A DNA stretch of 64,000 nucleotides from Nephrocerus scutellatus. Its lineage: Eukaryota > Arthropoda > Insecta > Diptera > Pipunculidae. This document shows, one piece after another, positions 22,705-33,454 of the stretch. Within the stretch, counting starts at the first letter, position 1. Every line of letters begins with the position of its first letter. A program made the position numbers and the translations under genes. The stretch is from NCBI GenBank assembly GCA_947095585.1, contig OX352761.1:94135333-94199332 (forward strand), in the 5' to 3' direction. A model generated the notes under the pieces. The model had not been told where the DNA came from, searched no databases, and saw only the letters and a program-made list of their open reading frames with translations.

Positions 22705-22946
22705 TTTCTTTAAATTTTAAGTAAGATTAATAGAACTCAATTATATGATAAAGTGTAATTGTTATAAGTCAGAGTGGTTTGCTTTTGTATTGATGATTTA
22801 TTGTGTATGTTGTCGGCATGTATACTGGAATCATAAAATACATTCACTCGTCTTTCGGACTGTAAGTGTAAGGAGATTGATGTTTTAAACTTAAATAACT
22901 TCATGAAAATATTGTTTGTCTCATCGGACTTGTCTATCGGAATAAT

Positions 22947-24295
22947 TTATACCCTGACGCGATTACGATGAAGAATAAACTTCGAAGGTAGAGAGGTGTT
23001 TAATGGATTAGTAAATTTGTTGCGGAATGGGGAGGGTGGTCGAAGCAGAGTGGTAAAGTTGGTGAAGATTCCCCCATTGAAGCTCCAATTAGGATTTAGT
23101 ATAGGTTGAAAATGGGAGTGTGAAGTGTTAGGATTAGGCTTATGTTGAAGAAGGGATTGGGAAGAATTAGAATTAAATTTATGCTTGGGCTTCGTGCTAA
23201 AATTACTACTAACGTTGTCTGCTTCCGGGATCAATCTTCTCATCCTCATCTTATTCAGGCGAAAGACTTTGCCAGATGGGTTGACGAAAAGCCAACCGTA
23301 TTTCTTAGGTATTTTGAGGCTGAAGGAGCTGGAATTTTTGGAGTTGAATGGGGAGGTTATCTTGCAATCTTTGATGATGATGTTCAATTTCCTATAAAAG
23401 AATTGTGTCATCCAGGTGGAATCAGCTTGTCGAGGAGAGCCGTTGACGATGAAATCTATATATTCTTCGAATTTGCTTTTGTAAAGTATATTGAGATTGT
23501 TAATCCGTTGATTCCATTCGGAGAGGGTCCATGTCGCGCCGAGACGAATAATTGTGGGGAGGGGTTGCGCTTCTGGTTGTGGAGCAGTAGATCGCAGAGC
23601 TGCTGGTGTGTGGGTTACGGTTCCGAGGGAAAGACTGGTGTGTGGTGGCATGATTGATGCTGTAGAAGATGAATGCGGTTCTGGTGGTGTGGTGCACGCA
23701 GTTTCTAACATCTCAGTGAGGATGGAGGTGTTATAGCCAGAACAGGATTGCTTCTGAGGAATGTCGTCAATTTTGTTTGATGTACTTTTGATCTCCTCAG
23801 CAATGTCACCCACCATAATTCGGGATGCAGCGATTTCATCGCCTAGGTCATCGATTCTGCGTGCTAAATCATGGAGGCGTTGATCAACACTGGGGTTTTG
23901 GGGATGCGTTTTAAGATCGGAGCGAAGGGATTTCAACGAGTCATTGAATGTTGATAATTGGGACTGAACGAACAATTTGAAAGACTCGTTAATTAAGGGG
24001 ATACGCGAGTCGAGGGCGGATAACAAGTCATTTCTAAGCGATAGAATATTTTGATTCATGGGGTCACTAGGGGGTTATTTAACACATCAACGATATTTGC
24101 GAGTAGCTTGTATATACCTTTAAGTTTAGAGTTAAAATGGTTTGTTGAGTGGTCTGTAGTGTTACTGAACTCATCGAAGCTTTTATTAAACTCATCGATT
24201 TTAGATAGTTGGCAGAGTAGTTTCTTATAGTGCAGTTTGTTATCCGACATTAAGGACGCAATGGAGTCATTAATACACTTAATAGCACGCATCAA
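22947..24295 (-). pseudogene. ORF1 (gag-like) protein, coiled coil plus C-terminal domain
   Basis: Two overlapping pieces: 24,295-24,056 (SFDEFSNTTDHSTNHFNSKL segment) and a 370-residue frame 24,059-22,947, offset by a frameshift near 24,057. The N-terminal third is rich in heptad-like L/I spacing (RLHDLARRIDDLGDEIAASR at about residue 60), as expected of an ORF1 trimerisation coiled coil. The middle is P/T/S-rich. A conserved-looking globular segment follows (WTLSEWNQRINNLNILYKSK; KKYGWLFVNPSGKVFRLNKM), and the C-terminus is S/N/F-rich and basic. Non-LTR ORF1 proteins bind the element RNA in the particle. No CCHC knuckles are seen. The long 370-codon frame shows that decay is modest. Confidence 0.6.
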
Positions 24296-24482
24296 ATGGG
24301 AAAGGGAAAAACAAAAAACAGAAAAACAAAAAGTTAGTTGTTAGATCTTTAACATAAACAATAGCACGTTTGCTCAGACCACAAATGGGGTGGAAAGATT
24401 TACCACAAAGACCATTGCACTGGATTATTTCCGCGTTGGTATCTTTAACCGCACAATTCGAAAATCCGCAGAGCTGCGACAT
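24279..24482 (-). pseudogene. ORF1 N-terminal PHD-like zinc finger
   Basis: Begins MSQLCGFSNCAVKDTNAEI, continuing with IIQCNGLCGKSFHPICGLSK. The Cys pair C5-C10, the pair C23-C27, H31 and C34 follow the first two-thirds of a PHD finger, a fold that binds chromatin or nucleic acid partners and occurs at the start of some non-LTR ORF1 proteins. Reading then runs into a hydrophobic, T/F-rich tail encoded by a poly-T tract and stops, and the following part of ORF1 lies in a different frame. Either a frameshift in the poly-T tract or an intron could explain this; I see no clean AG acceptor, so a frameshift is more likely. Confidence 0.6.
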
Positions 24483-24860
24483 TGTTAAGCTGGGTTATGG
24501 GGGAAGGTCAGTAACAAAAAAGTAGGTCACGAAAGCGATTGTGGAACACACAAAACAGCGGCAATGACCGAGAATTGCAATTTGGCAATATAAGTAATTT
24601 GTATTAAACTTAGGGCGATGACCGAATATTGCGAGTAGACACTAATTCAATACGAAATAACGTCGATGACCGAAAATTGCAAGTAAGCAGAAATCAAAGT
24701 TAATGTAATCGTATATAATTGTTTTAGAGAAATTGTTCTACTCGGTGAGCCCAGCTTATTTTTCTGCGTAAGGGAATATGAATTGATATTTAATCATTTA
24801 ATTATGCGGAGCGGAAGAAAAACGTGTCCGTACTGGTTCGGTGGTCGGAATAATAGGTTC

Positions 24861-25686
24861 TTTTAGATTATTATTACATATCTTCCACTTTCCCCACTCA
24901 CAGACATGATAGACATTTATTTCCCCAATATTTTAATAAATATGTGTACCAACTAACAAGTTTTGTTAAAATTGATCAAGGCGTTTCAGAGTTATGGTAG
25001 AACTTGTGAAAGTATATTTTTGTTTTTTGCGATTTTGAGTCACATTATTGTGTTACATTTTTTAATTTTGGGAACTAAGTAATTTCTCTACCGATTTGTA
25101 TAAAATTCGGTATGGTCTTTTGAGGGTCCTCTCGGTCTTTTGGGAGTCTTTTTGGTCTTTTAAGGGTCTTCTGAGGGTCTTTTGAGGGTTTTTGGGGGTC
25201 TTTGGGGGTCTTTTGAGGGTCTTTTTGTGTTATTTCGGGGAGTCTTTTGAAGGTCTTTTGTGGTTCTTTTTCGTTTTTCTAGAGTTTTCATTTCACCGAA
25301 AACATTCAATTGAGTTATTTTCTCAAAAAATATCCAATTTATCGTTTTCCAAATTTTCCCGAATTTTATTTTGCTAAAAATACCTCCAGGAGCATAACGA
25401 ACAAAAGGATTTTTGCTGTTTGTCAGAATTTTTCGACTATATTTTGTAATTGTCTTTGTTTCCCAGGACTATAACGAAGAAAACAAAAAAAGAATTACGC
25501 AAATCCATCGTTTGAATCGTGAGTTATTATAGCGAGATCATACAAAAATCCTATGGAAAACAGCACTTTCAGTTTTTTCGGGTTCCATATCCAAGAGTCT
25601 TCCATATAATATTTTTGCAAAATTACCCCAATTTTGATTATACTTTGCACACATGTGTATGTCCGATTAGAGAATTTATATGAAAA
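24861..25686. other. Helitron-like and simple-repeat DNA
   Basis: At 24,950-24,990 'accaactaacaagttttg' and 'aaaattgatcaaggcgtttc' resemble the 121 bp Helitron repeat, in the same orientation. A G/T-rich array fills 25,110-25,275. At 25,505-25,580 the text 'tcgtgagttatta' and 'tcctatggaaaacagcac' matches the interior of the short Helitron (6,905-6,960). No Helitron ends found, so this is a decayed fragment or a neighbour of one. Confidence 0.4.
25110..25275 (+). repeat. G/T-rich array, shorter copy
   Basis: Units such as GGGTCTTTTGAGGGTCTTTT and GGGGGTCTTTGGGGGTCTTT repeated over about 165 bp, of the same composition and orientation as the array at 5,612-6,200. Confidence 0.8.
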
Positions 25687-26285
25687 ATTTCTATTTTTTA
25701 AATTCTCTATATTAACTTCGCGTGACCGTGGCTGGCTGGCTGGTGGGCAGAATCTTGTGATCAATTTTTAACACACTTCCTAAAGTCCAATTTTATTCAA
25801 ATTTGGCATACATGTGTATTTCCCATGACAACACTTTCTATTAAAATTTGGGTCGGGGGGTTCCCATACAAATTTTTTAAAAAATTTACCCGATTTGCTT
25901 CAAATTTTATACGCATGTGTATCTCAAATGCACAACACTTTCTGTTAAAACTTGGAAGTCACTCGGCTCTAGGGTTGGGGGCACCCATACAAACTTTTTA
26001 AAAAAAGTACCCGATTTTCTTCAAAGTAAGTAATAAGCAATAATAAAGAAGTAATCGGGCTCAGAGGTCGGCGGGGTACCCATACAAATTTTATAAAAAA
26101 TACCCGATTTTCTCAAATTTTATATGCATGTGTATCTCCGATGGATTGAAATGGCCCTGGTGTCGGGGGGCTCTCTAACGAAAATTTTAAAAAATTTACC
26201 CGATTTTATTCAAACTGCACATTGTGTATTCGCGATTAGAGAATTTACACGAAAAATTTTAATTTTTATTGGTTGTTCTTTTAAT
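25687..26285 (+). repeat. TAAATTCTCTA-family repeat, copy G
   Basis: Left end TTTTTTAAATTCTCTATATT, 'ggctggctggctggtggg', four modules, right end GATTAGAGAATTTACACGAA near 26,234 followed by ATTTTTATTGGTTGTTCTTT. Short form: the palindrome-bearing middle of copies E and F is absent. Confidence 0.85.
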
Positions 26286-26334
26286 GGGATGTTTTATTAA
26301 AAATTTTAATTAAATTGACTTGACCCCTTTTTGT

Positions 26335-26915
26335 CTGTATTTTCGAGCAATTTGACGTTCTTTTTAACTACCTTCCACAAGACCTAGAGAGCTGAAATTT
26401 TGTGAGTGTCTAAGTCCAACTAGCATTTTTCATATTCCGAGTATGTCGCATGTCGCGTTTGGCGGGTGTGATGGGTTGCATTTTTTCGACTTCTTTGAGA
26501 TCCTTTTCCACCAAATTCCACACGACCTAATGAGTTGAAATTTTGTGAGTGTCTAAGACAAAAACAGCATTTTTTATCACGAGTATAACACGTGAAGCGC
26601 GTGTGATTGGTAAAAAAAAAATTCGACTTATTTGAGGTCCTATTTAACTAACTTCCACACGACCTAGAGAGTTGAAATTTTGTGAGTGTCTAAGTCCATT
26701 TTTTATATTGCACGTATGGCGCGTGGCACGTTTCGCGTGTGAAACGTGTGATTGTTTGAAATCGCGTCATTTTTTTGTTTCTTTAAGGTCTTTTTTAACC
26801 ACCTTTCGTACGACCTAGAGGACTGAAATTTTCTGAGCGGCTCAATGTCAGGGCCCATTTTGATATCCCGCTTGTCGCGTGTTCCGCGAATCGCGTGTGA
26901 AGCGTGGAAAAAAGA
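26335..26915 (+). repeat. Degenerate minisatellite, four units of 137-151 bp
   Basis: Each unit has 'cttccacacgacctagagag' plus 'ttgaaattttgtgagtgtct', followed by a patch of CGCGTGT-type palindromic dinucleotides. The 'cctagagag' core recurs near 26,383, 26,526, 26,663 and 26,814. Units are 75-85 percent alike by eye. No coding capacity. Confidence 0.85.
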
Positions 26916-26984
26916 AAATTCTTTGAAATAGATCCGGCCGGTAGAGAAAAAACTAAAAAATTTGATTTATTTATTTGTTAAACA

Positions 26985-27480
26985 TTATAAATACAGGGTG
27001 TCTGTTAATACAGTGAAATATCCAAGACCCACATCTTGCCAATGGGCTGTGATTTGTATAAATTCGTTATCGAACGTTATGCCTAAAACGTCAATAGTCT
27101 TGGCGAGCTTTGTTGCATTTTGTGGTTTCCCAAAATATACACATGGAAAATAATTGTTGCGAAAATCACAAATCGTATGACTATTTGTGCCGATACCATT
27201 AAGCCGCAAGCGAGGAACAGCTGCATTCATACTGCATCCTTCTACTTAGGTGAACCATATCTCATCCACATTAACAAATTCTTGTGGTCTTATTGCATTG
27301 ATGAGGAATTTCAGTTGGTCACTCGGTCATTCGGTTGATTTGCATGTATGGTATACATTTATAGTTACTACAACGTCGTATTTGGTGAGCTGATTGCCAT
27401 CAACTTTCTCGACAGATAGGGAAAGCCCTGTTGTATCCCCCGCACAATATAAGTTACTTCTGCATTTAATATTTCTCCTT
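26985..27480 (-). pseudogene. Degenerate coding-like stretch of unknown family
   Basis: One minus-strand frame reads coherently for about 165 codons with only two stops (near 27,340 and 27,255). Segments include GLSLSVEKVDGNQLTKYDVV, RPQEFVNVDEIWFT, GTNSHTICDFRNNYFPCVYF and NEFIQITAHWQDVGLGYFTV, ending at TAA at 26,985. The composition looks like a globular, probably beta-rich protein rather than a transposase or RT, and I do not recognise it. It could be a host-gene exon set with introns at the stops, a processed or degraded pseudogene, or chance. Short frames on the plus strand overlap it. Confidence 0.25.
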
Positions 27481-27730
27481 GCTGTAGGCTTTCAAGTTCC
27501 ACGTGAGAATTTCCTAATTGGAAACCATATCAAACGTGTTTATTTGTCTTTGTCCTTTAAAGCGTCGAGCATCAGCACCCATGTACAAACACTAGAAGGA
27601 GGATCTGCTCCATTCTCTGTATCTGCTCACGTCTGTGTGTTGATGGTGCAGCAGATGGTGCTAGTGATGATGATGGTCAAGAGTATACAGTCTGTTATTA
27701 ATACCGCAATATACTGTTTGTAGTAAACAT

Positions 27731-28008
27731 TCACACAGATACGCTCATGTAATTTATCACCATACTACATTTCGGTTTGCATTTACAAACGTCATTTACG
27801 CATTGAAATGATTCGAGCAATATGGAAATTGTATCCGAATGACCAAGATATGGGATCTGTATACAGCTTGCCACACGTTTCTCATTTAATCGTTGACGTA
27901 TGTTCTCGTACCCAAAACCATACATATAAGTCTGTGCTTTTGTTAATATACAATTTGAGCCATTGATACATTTAGAGCAACTAAAGCGGCATTTTACCTT
28001 CACACCTG
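27731..28008 (-). CDS. Possible cysteine-rich exon
   Basis: An open frame with nine cysteines in about 85 residues: CRFSCSKCINGSNC, later SFQCVNDVCKCKPKC. On the minus strand it is preceded by a good-looking splice acceptor (ttcatacaatttcag just above 28,008), and a GTATGG donor-like site follows CKCKPKC near 27,758. The cysteine spacing recalls EB- or EGF-like extracellular modules, but I cannot assign it to a family. It lies about 250 bp upstream, in minus-strand order, of the coherent stretch at 27,480-26,985, so both may belong to one gene or pseudogene. Function unknown. Confidence 0.25.
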
Positions 28009-29308
28009 AAATTGTATGAATATTAATAGGATAGTGGCATATAACGTTTACTGAAACAAATACGATGCATGACTAGAAAACAGTGGTTCGCATTCTTTAT
28101 AAGGCGTACACGAGTATATTCTTGATCACGTGTCTAGCTTGGTGCACCAAACGTTCACACATTACAACAGTAACCACTTTCCGGAACGAATATCTCACAC
28201 TATTCTGAGAACCTAAAGAACAAACTGAGCTGCTGAGCCTTCATCAAATCCGTTTGTAAAATCCCTCTGATGAAACAACTTACACTCCCAAGGAATTTAA
28301 TAATAATTGGAAATTGGTAAGCATCCTAATCCAATCACTACAGCTGACAGAGTAAATGACCGAATGGGGAAATACGGAACAGATGAGAAGTACATAAATA
28401 TCAAGCAATAAAATTTACGCAAACATATCATAGTACATATACTCTTCCAAGCATACATTTGTGTATGTTTGAAGTCGTAAAGTGCTTATGCGCCAGTGGC
28501 ATTAGGGAAGAAGGAGTAGCACTATTTTGCAAGACACAGAAACATTTTGATATAGTACTGACCAAGGTGATGGTTCAAAATGGTAAAAATAATTGGATAA
28601 AAGCTGATGGATATCTAATTAAATGTGATAAGGGTTTTCGAACGATATGGGAAACTTAATTTTTTAAAAACTTAACGTGTTATCATTTTTTAAAATATAT
28701 ATCCGCAGATCTTTAATAAAAAAGGAACAAAATATTAATTGGCAAGACATATCAAAAAATCTAACAAATCGCTGATTTTCAAATGTTAGATCCAAACCAG
28801 AATCATTTAACATGTTTTAAATTGAAATCGATTAACAGAACTTATTGTTTTAACCCATGATTCATTTTATTGAATTCGTACAATCTACTTGGACATCTGC
28901 ATTCACAAAAGCATAAAAAACTTTAATGCAAAACACTTCGCGAACAAGCTCCTACAATGGCCAACCATGATTATGATACCATCAACAGAACTGGGACACA
29001 TCCTTTTACATTCACGACTATGTTCGCTGAACAAAACAACAACCAAAGGAACCACAGAGAAAACTTATTTACAACAAACCATTTGTTCAGCAACAGCAGG
29101 ACACTACACACCACAGAGAACTTATGGACTTTCTTTTCTGTTCTTCTTGTTTTTTTTTCTCCAAGTGCCGTATTATTTTTTTTCATGGTCAAGACGAGGA
29201 TATTTATTTTTGTAAGCATTTTTTACTTTTTAGCGTGTTAGCTTACCGCTCGTTTTCAAAGTACTAATTTATTAATCTATCCAAATATCTATATGTACAG
29301 GATGTATC
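28009..29308. other. Unassigned AT-rich interval
   Basis: Only short open frames. One at 28,459-28,659 (plus) contains KCLCASG and GYLIKCDKGFR, too little to assign. Overlapping frames at 28,890-29,240 arise from poly-T and CAA-rich DNA. Confidence 0.35.
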
Positions 29309-30108
29309 AGTTCAGGTGGCAAATACTTAAAGTTGTGACTCCTTGGGTAATTATGAGAAAGAAATCTAATGGGGGGTCTATTTTCACCCCCTGCGGTGTG
29401 CGTAGTGTTTTAATACGAAGAAACGTACTGTTGACTCTGCATCACTTCACACCCTCTTGAACGCTTCTAACTAAAAGGCCGCTGTTGGTTTTTTTTAAAG
29501 AAAATTTAATCTTAAGATCAATTTTTAAATTCTGAAAACTATTACAACCCTCAAAGTCAAAACATTTTTTTTTTTAAATTTTAAATTCGGTGAACTGGAG
29601 CAGAGCTAACATAAGAAGTTTGTAAAATAAATTTTAAATATTCAAGTTTCTTTAAAGCAGTGCATTGCACTCATCCGAGATGCATGCGTTTAATTCTCCT
29701 TTCTAGTTGCTCTACAGTTTCTATTTCTGTAGAATATACCAAATCTTTCATTCTTACCCATACAAAAAAATCAACAAGAGTTAGATCCATTTATCTTGAC
29801 GACCAAAATACCGAGCCGTTTCTACCAATCCATCGGGTTTGAAAATGTTCCACAATGTTTGCCACAATAGACGTAATGTTACATCATTTTTAAGTGAACA
29901 TTATCAATCCTATGGATTTGTAGTGACCTAGTATGGTTAAAAGCGTTCAGGAGATAAAGGGTGTAAAGTGATGCAGTGTTAACCGTAGGTTTTTTCGCAT
30001 TAAAACGCGACGAACACCGCAGGGGGTGAAAATAGATTCCCACATCCCATACGAATTTTTTCTCGTAATTAACCAAGGAATCACCACTTTAAGTATTTGC
30101 CAACTGAA
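29309..30108. mobile_element. Fold-back element with inverted arms of about 165 bp
   Basis: The left arm (29,309-29,472) and right arm (29,936-30,108) are reverse complements at about 80 percent by eye. Shared blocks: 'ggcaaatacttaaagt', 'tctattttcaccccctgcgg', 'ctgcatcac' and 'gaacgctt'. The loop of about 460 bp is AT-rich and has no transposase. The arms begin with a TCAGTTGGCAAATAC-like end. This is a non-autonomous long-inverted-repeat (fold-back or MITE-like) element; the parent superfamily is unknown. Confidence 0.8.
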
Positions 30109-30499
30109 AAGATTTTGCAAATAAAACACAACACAAGTTTATTTATTCATAAATTACAACTTTAATTAATGTAAAAAAAAAAATATTATTCACAATTTTA
30201 TGCTGCTGATAACTTTGAATGCATACAAAAACACTTAAAATAATTGAATTTCACTGAGGCGGTAGCTCTATATGTTTGCATGTACTTTTTCAAGTTGACT
30301 GGTTGGATTTAAAATAACTAATAAATCCCTGCGGCAAAACGCCGCATATTTATAGTAAATTAAAAGCTTCGCGAATGTTCTTGTCTTTTCTACTGTTTAC
30401 CATTTGAATAACCTAGAGTGCGCTCGATCACTCTGGCAAAATCCTTATTTTTAACTTACCATACTCGCAAGTGGCGGTTAGCCTTTAGCAGAATAGAGA
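30109..30499. other. Unassigned interval
   Basis: AT-rich DNA. Nothing recognised. Confidence 0.4.
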
Positions 30500-30936
30500 G
30501 AATAACACAGAATGCTTTAGAATTGCAGGTGGCCGTAACTATCTCTGACTGGTGGAAGTGCGATCACACCTTCACTTGGTGGCCGCTGGTAGTTTTCCTC
30601 CAATACAAGAAAAGCTGAATGATCGGGCTAGTCCCTACAAAGTATGGGACCTGGGTATCTCCTGATGGAACCACTAGCAACCAGATATACCACGTGTTGA
30701 TGGACCGCCGCCACAACCCGAACCTGATGACGGTATGAACGTACCGAGGAGCAAACGTCGACTCGGACCACTATCTTGTTGGTATGGTACTCCGAGCGCG
30801 AATAGCATCATCACAAAATACTGCATTCGCGAATCAGATTCGAGTCCACGCGGCTGCCCTTCGCAACGAAGAGACCAGAAAAAACTACGGTCAAGCGATA
30901 GGACTCGTCCTAAATGCTGGGAGAGTAAGTACCTAA
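30500..30936 (+). mobile_element. Internally deleted fragment of the 60.4 kb endonuclease/RT element
   Basis: Two non-adjacent parts of one non-LTR element joined. 30,500-30,650 matches the 5' region seen at the window end (shared 'gccgtaactatct', 'gatcgggctagtc' and the peptide NDRASPYKVW). From 30,651 the sequence jumps to the late endonuclease (VSPDGTTSNQI, then RRHNPNLMTV), matching 60,797-61,085. The catalytic-region peptide VSPDGATRDQIDHVLID of the parent has become SNQIYHVLMD here. A stop follows at 30,736. Non-functional. Confidence 0.8.
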
Positions 30937-31014
30937 GATTATCCAAGTAAGACAACTTGGGTATAATAAAAATCTAAAAGGGGTATTTATACTATTCTAG
31001 TAGTTAATACTATT

Positions 31015-31810
31015 CTAGCGATGATGCAGGCCTTCCTTTACATGTCTGCTAGACAGAGCACATATCTGTGGGTTCTTGGATCAGCACCTGCTTCAGGTAA
31101 TAGCGGGTGAACATTCTTGCCGCCACGGCAGCTGCCTCTTTGGGTTTATGAGTGTTCACCTGGGTTATACCATTGCTAATTTGAGGGGGCATTTGACCAT
31201 AACTATCATTCCGTAACTATAATTACAGACTCTACCTGAGGACCCTCTAATGTTGGAGCGGGAGGTTTTATCTGCCTCTTCTCCGCCATCCGGCCCCATT
31301 TCTTCCTCAGGCCGCTCACTGATGATTTACCACATGTCTCGTCTGCGGTAGTTGATGGAGAATGCATCCCTTTCGTCCCAACAGCCTATCACATTCCACT
31401 ATTATGTAGGAAGCCTCTCGTTCTGCGTTCTGATCAGGGAAATGGATCTTTCATCCCCTACCGAGTGATACATTGGAGGAGGATCAACATTATTGTTGGT
31501 TTGGGTAGACCATCCATGTTCCATGCTACTAGCCTTGGTTCCTTCCATGTTGAAAGGGACGGAGCGTGCGCCTTTAGAAAGCCGCCATTCTCCTGTCACA
31601 GCAGTTGACTAAGATCATGCCTGGTCTGAATTTAACGCTGTCGAATCCAATTTTGACTTCCCAACCCAGCGCTACTTCTTCCAGGATGGTTTCCTCCATA
31701 GTCGCCGACTGTTCCTGAATCAGAGTCACCTCGGGATCATGTACGCGAATATGGCGACCCTGATCTGTTTGATAACCCCGCACAGTTAGTACTATTACCT
31801 TTTTCACTGC
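31015..31810 (-). pseudogene. LOA-type ORF1 C-terminus and endonuclease N-terminus
   Basis: Minus strand. The first part (31,807-31,190) has gag-like text, VGWEV-like ALGWEVKIGFDSVKF and RPGMILVNCCDRRMA, with a frameshift near 31,590. The second part (31,175-31,040) reads ISNGITQVNTHKPKEAAAVA and continues MFTRYYLKQVLIQEPTD. That is the start of an APE-type endonuclease (LQ-N-HKS-AA...LIQEP), with the catalytic-site glutamate in QEP, as in LOA elements. It stops after about 45 residues at TAG and the rest is gone. This is the 5' half of a LOA-type element, complementing the 3' halves found elsewhere in the window. Confidence 0.6.
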
Positions 31811-32025
31811 AAAGTTAACAATTAGGATTACTTAGGATCATTACTTAAATGATCGCAATCTCTATCGTAGTATCAATATTATGAACTATTATTATTATTT
31901 ATAACTGAGTTTTATATACTAGTATTAAGATAAACCTACTGTTTAATAGCACTGTCTTCACATGCAGTTTGAGTTAATAGAAAAAACTAACAATATTCAT
32001 TAAGTTGCTGCCTCGTTGTTTACGA

Positions 32026-32865
32026 TTTTTTTAAATTCTCTATATTAACTTCACTTGCCCGTGGGTCGGTCGGTCGTCGGTCGTCTGTCGTGGAATCTTG
32101 CGATCAATTTTTAAACCACTTCCCAATGCCCGATTTTATCGAAATTTTGCACACATGTGTATTTCCGGAGACAACACTTTCTATTAAAATTTGAGGACCC
32201 TCGGGCCCCGTGGTCTGGGGGCTCCCATACAAATATTTTACAAAATTTTACTCGATTTTCTTCAAATTTTATACACATGTGTATCTGTGATAGGCAACAC
32301 ATTTTGTAAAAAATTTGTAGACCCCGGGCCCCAGGTTCGTAAGACCCCATACAATTTTTTTTTAAAAATAACCCGAATTTCTTCAAATTTTATATACGCA
32401 TGTATCTTCGATAGAGAACACTTCTTGTAAACCCCGATTTTTTTTTTAAATTTTATATTCGTGTGTATCTCCGATGGACAACACTTTTTGCAAAAATTTT
32501 GTTGGCCGGGTCGTGGGCCCCATAAAAATTTTTAAAAAAATTAACCCGATTTTCTTCAAATTTTATACACCTCTGTATCTCCGATGGACAAAATTTTTTG
32601 TAAAGTTTTTGGAATGAACGGGCCCTGAGGCCCAATGGGTGCTCATATAAATTTTTTAAAAATTAGCTCGGTTTTCGTCAAATTTTTAACACATGTGTAT
32701 CACTGATGGACATAGCATTTTGTAAATTTGTTGGAGTGATAAGGCCATGATGGAGACCTGTCCATTTAAATTTTCTAAAAATTAGCCCGATTTTCTTCAA
32801 ATTTTTACACATACCCATCTCCTATTAGAGAATTTACATGAAAAATTGTTATGGGTTGTTTTTTA
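32026..32865 (+). repeat. TAAATTCTCTA-family repeat, copy H (short form, six to seven modules)
   Basis: Left end TTTTTTAAATTCTCTATATT, then 'cccgtgggtcggtcggtcgt', modules recurring near 32,150, 32,270, 32,395, 32,460, 32,570 and 32,690, and the right end ATTAGAGAATTTACATGAAA near 32,825. It closely parallels copy C, with the same module order. Confidence 0.85.
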
Positions 32866-33454
32866 AAACTTAAAAAAAAAAAATTTATCAAAAGTTTATT
32901 GTCATTTTAATGATGTATAAGAAGGCGTCTATAAGTTAAATCTAAATTACAAAATTAACTATTTTATTTTACTTGCAATAAACAAAAAACTGACCTAGCT
33001 TATTGTACACAAGATGCTACACAGACAGAAGTCAACTAAAAGTAGGCTGAAATAGATCGAATTAAGGTATACTGCAGTGCAGGGCGGTGCCGGTGCAGTG
33101 CCAAAACGAATAGTTTGCGGTAGTTTGACATTTGAAATTATTTAATTGTGTTTTTTTGCTAGACCTAAAAAACAACCTTAGCTTAAATTTGTAAAAAAAT
33201 ATTCCGCAAAAGTTTTTTTTAAAAAAAAATTGTATTATACCGAAATAATTTATTAAATCCGAAAAAAAAACTATTTTGACCAAAATATTTTATTTTGAAA
33301 CTGATCCATGTGCGGCATGGATTTTATACAAAAAAAAATTTAAAATAATTTAGGATGAAAACAATAAAGAGTTTCGTAAAGTAATTCGAATGGAAGTACC
33401 CCAAATTAATTTGTTGCTTTATTTACTGAAAATAAAATTAACAAAAAAAATAAA
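32866..33454. other. Unassigned, very AT-rich
   Basis: Poly-A and poly-T rich DNA. No feature recognised. Confidence 0.4.

Larger units (their letters stand above)
22705..24860 (-). mobile_element. Non-LTR retrotransposon 5' portion (ORF1 only)
   Basis: A 5' UTR (about 24,490-24,860) with three direct copies of 'atgaccgaaaattgcaagta'-like sequence near 24,563, 24,614 and 24,662, then an ORF1 encoding a PHD-like finger and coiled coil. After the ORF1 stop at 22,947 only about 240 bp remain before TAAATTCTCTA copy F; no endonuclease or RT is visible. Either the element is 3' truncated by copy F or it is an ORF1-only derivative. Clade not certain: PHD-bearing ORF1 proteins are known in CR1-like and some Jockey-like elements. 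Confidence 0.6.

Noticed and set aside
23142..23657. 171-codon plus-strand frame
   Set aside because: Shadow of the minus-strand ORF1.
28459..28659. 66-codon frame with KCLCASG and GYLIKCDKGFR, like a Sushi/CCP piece
   Set aside because: Too few cysteines and no clear splice sites; likely chance.
28889..29241. Overlapping plus-strand frames of about 100 codons
   Set aside because: Low-complexity poly-T and CAA-rich DNA gives hydrophobic chance frames in two phases.
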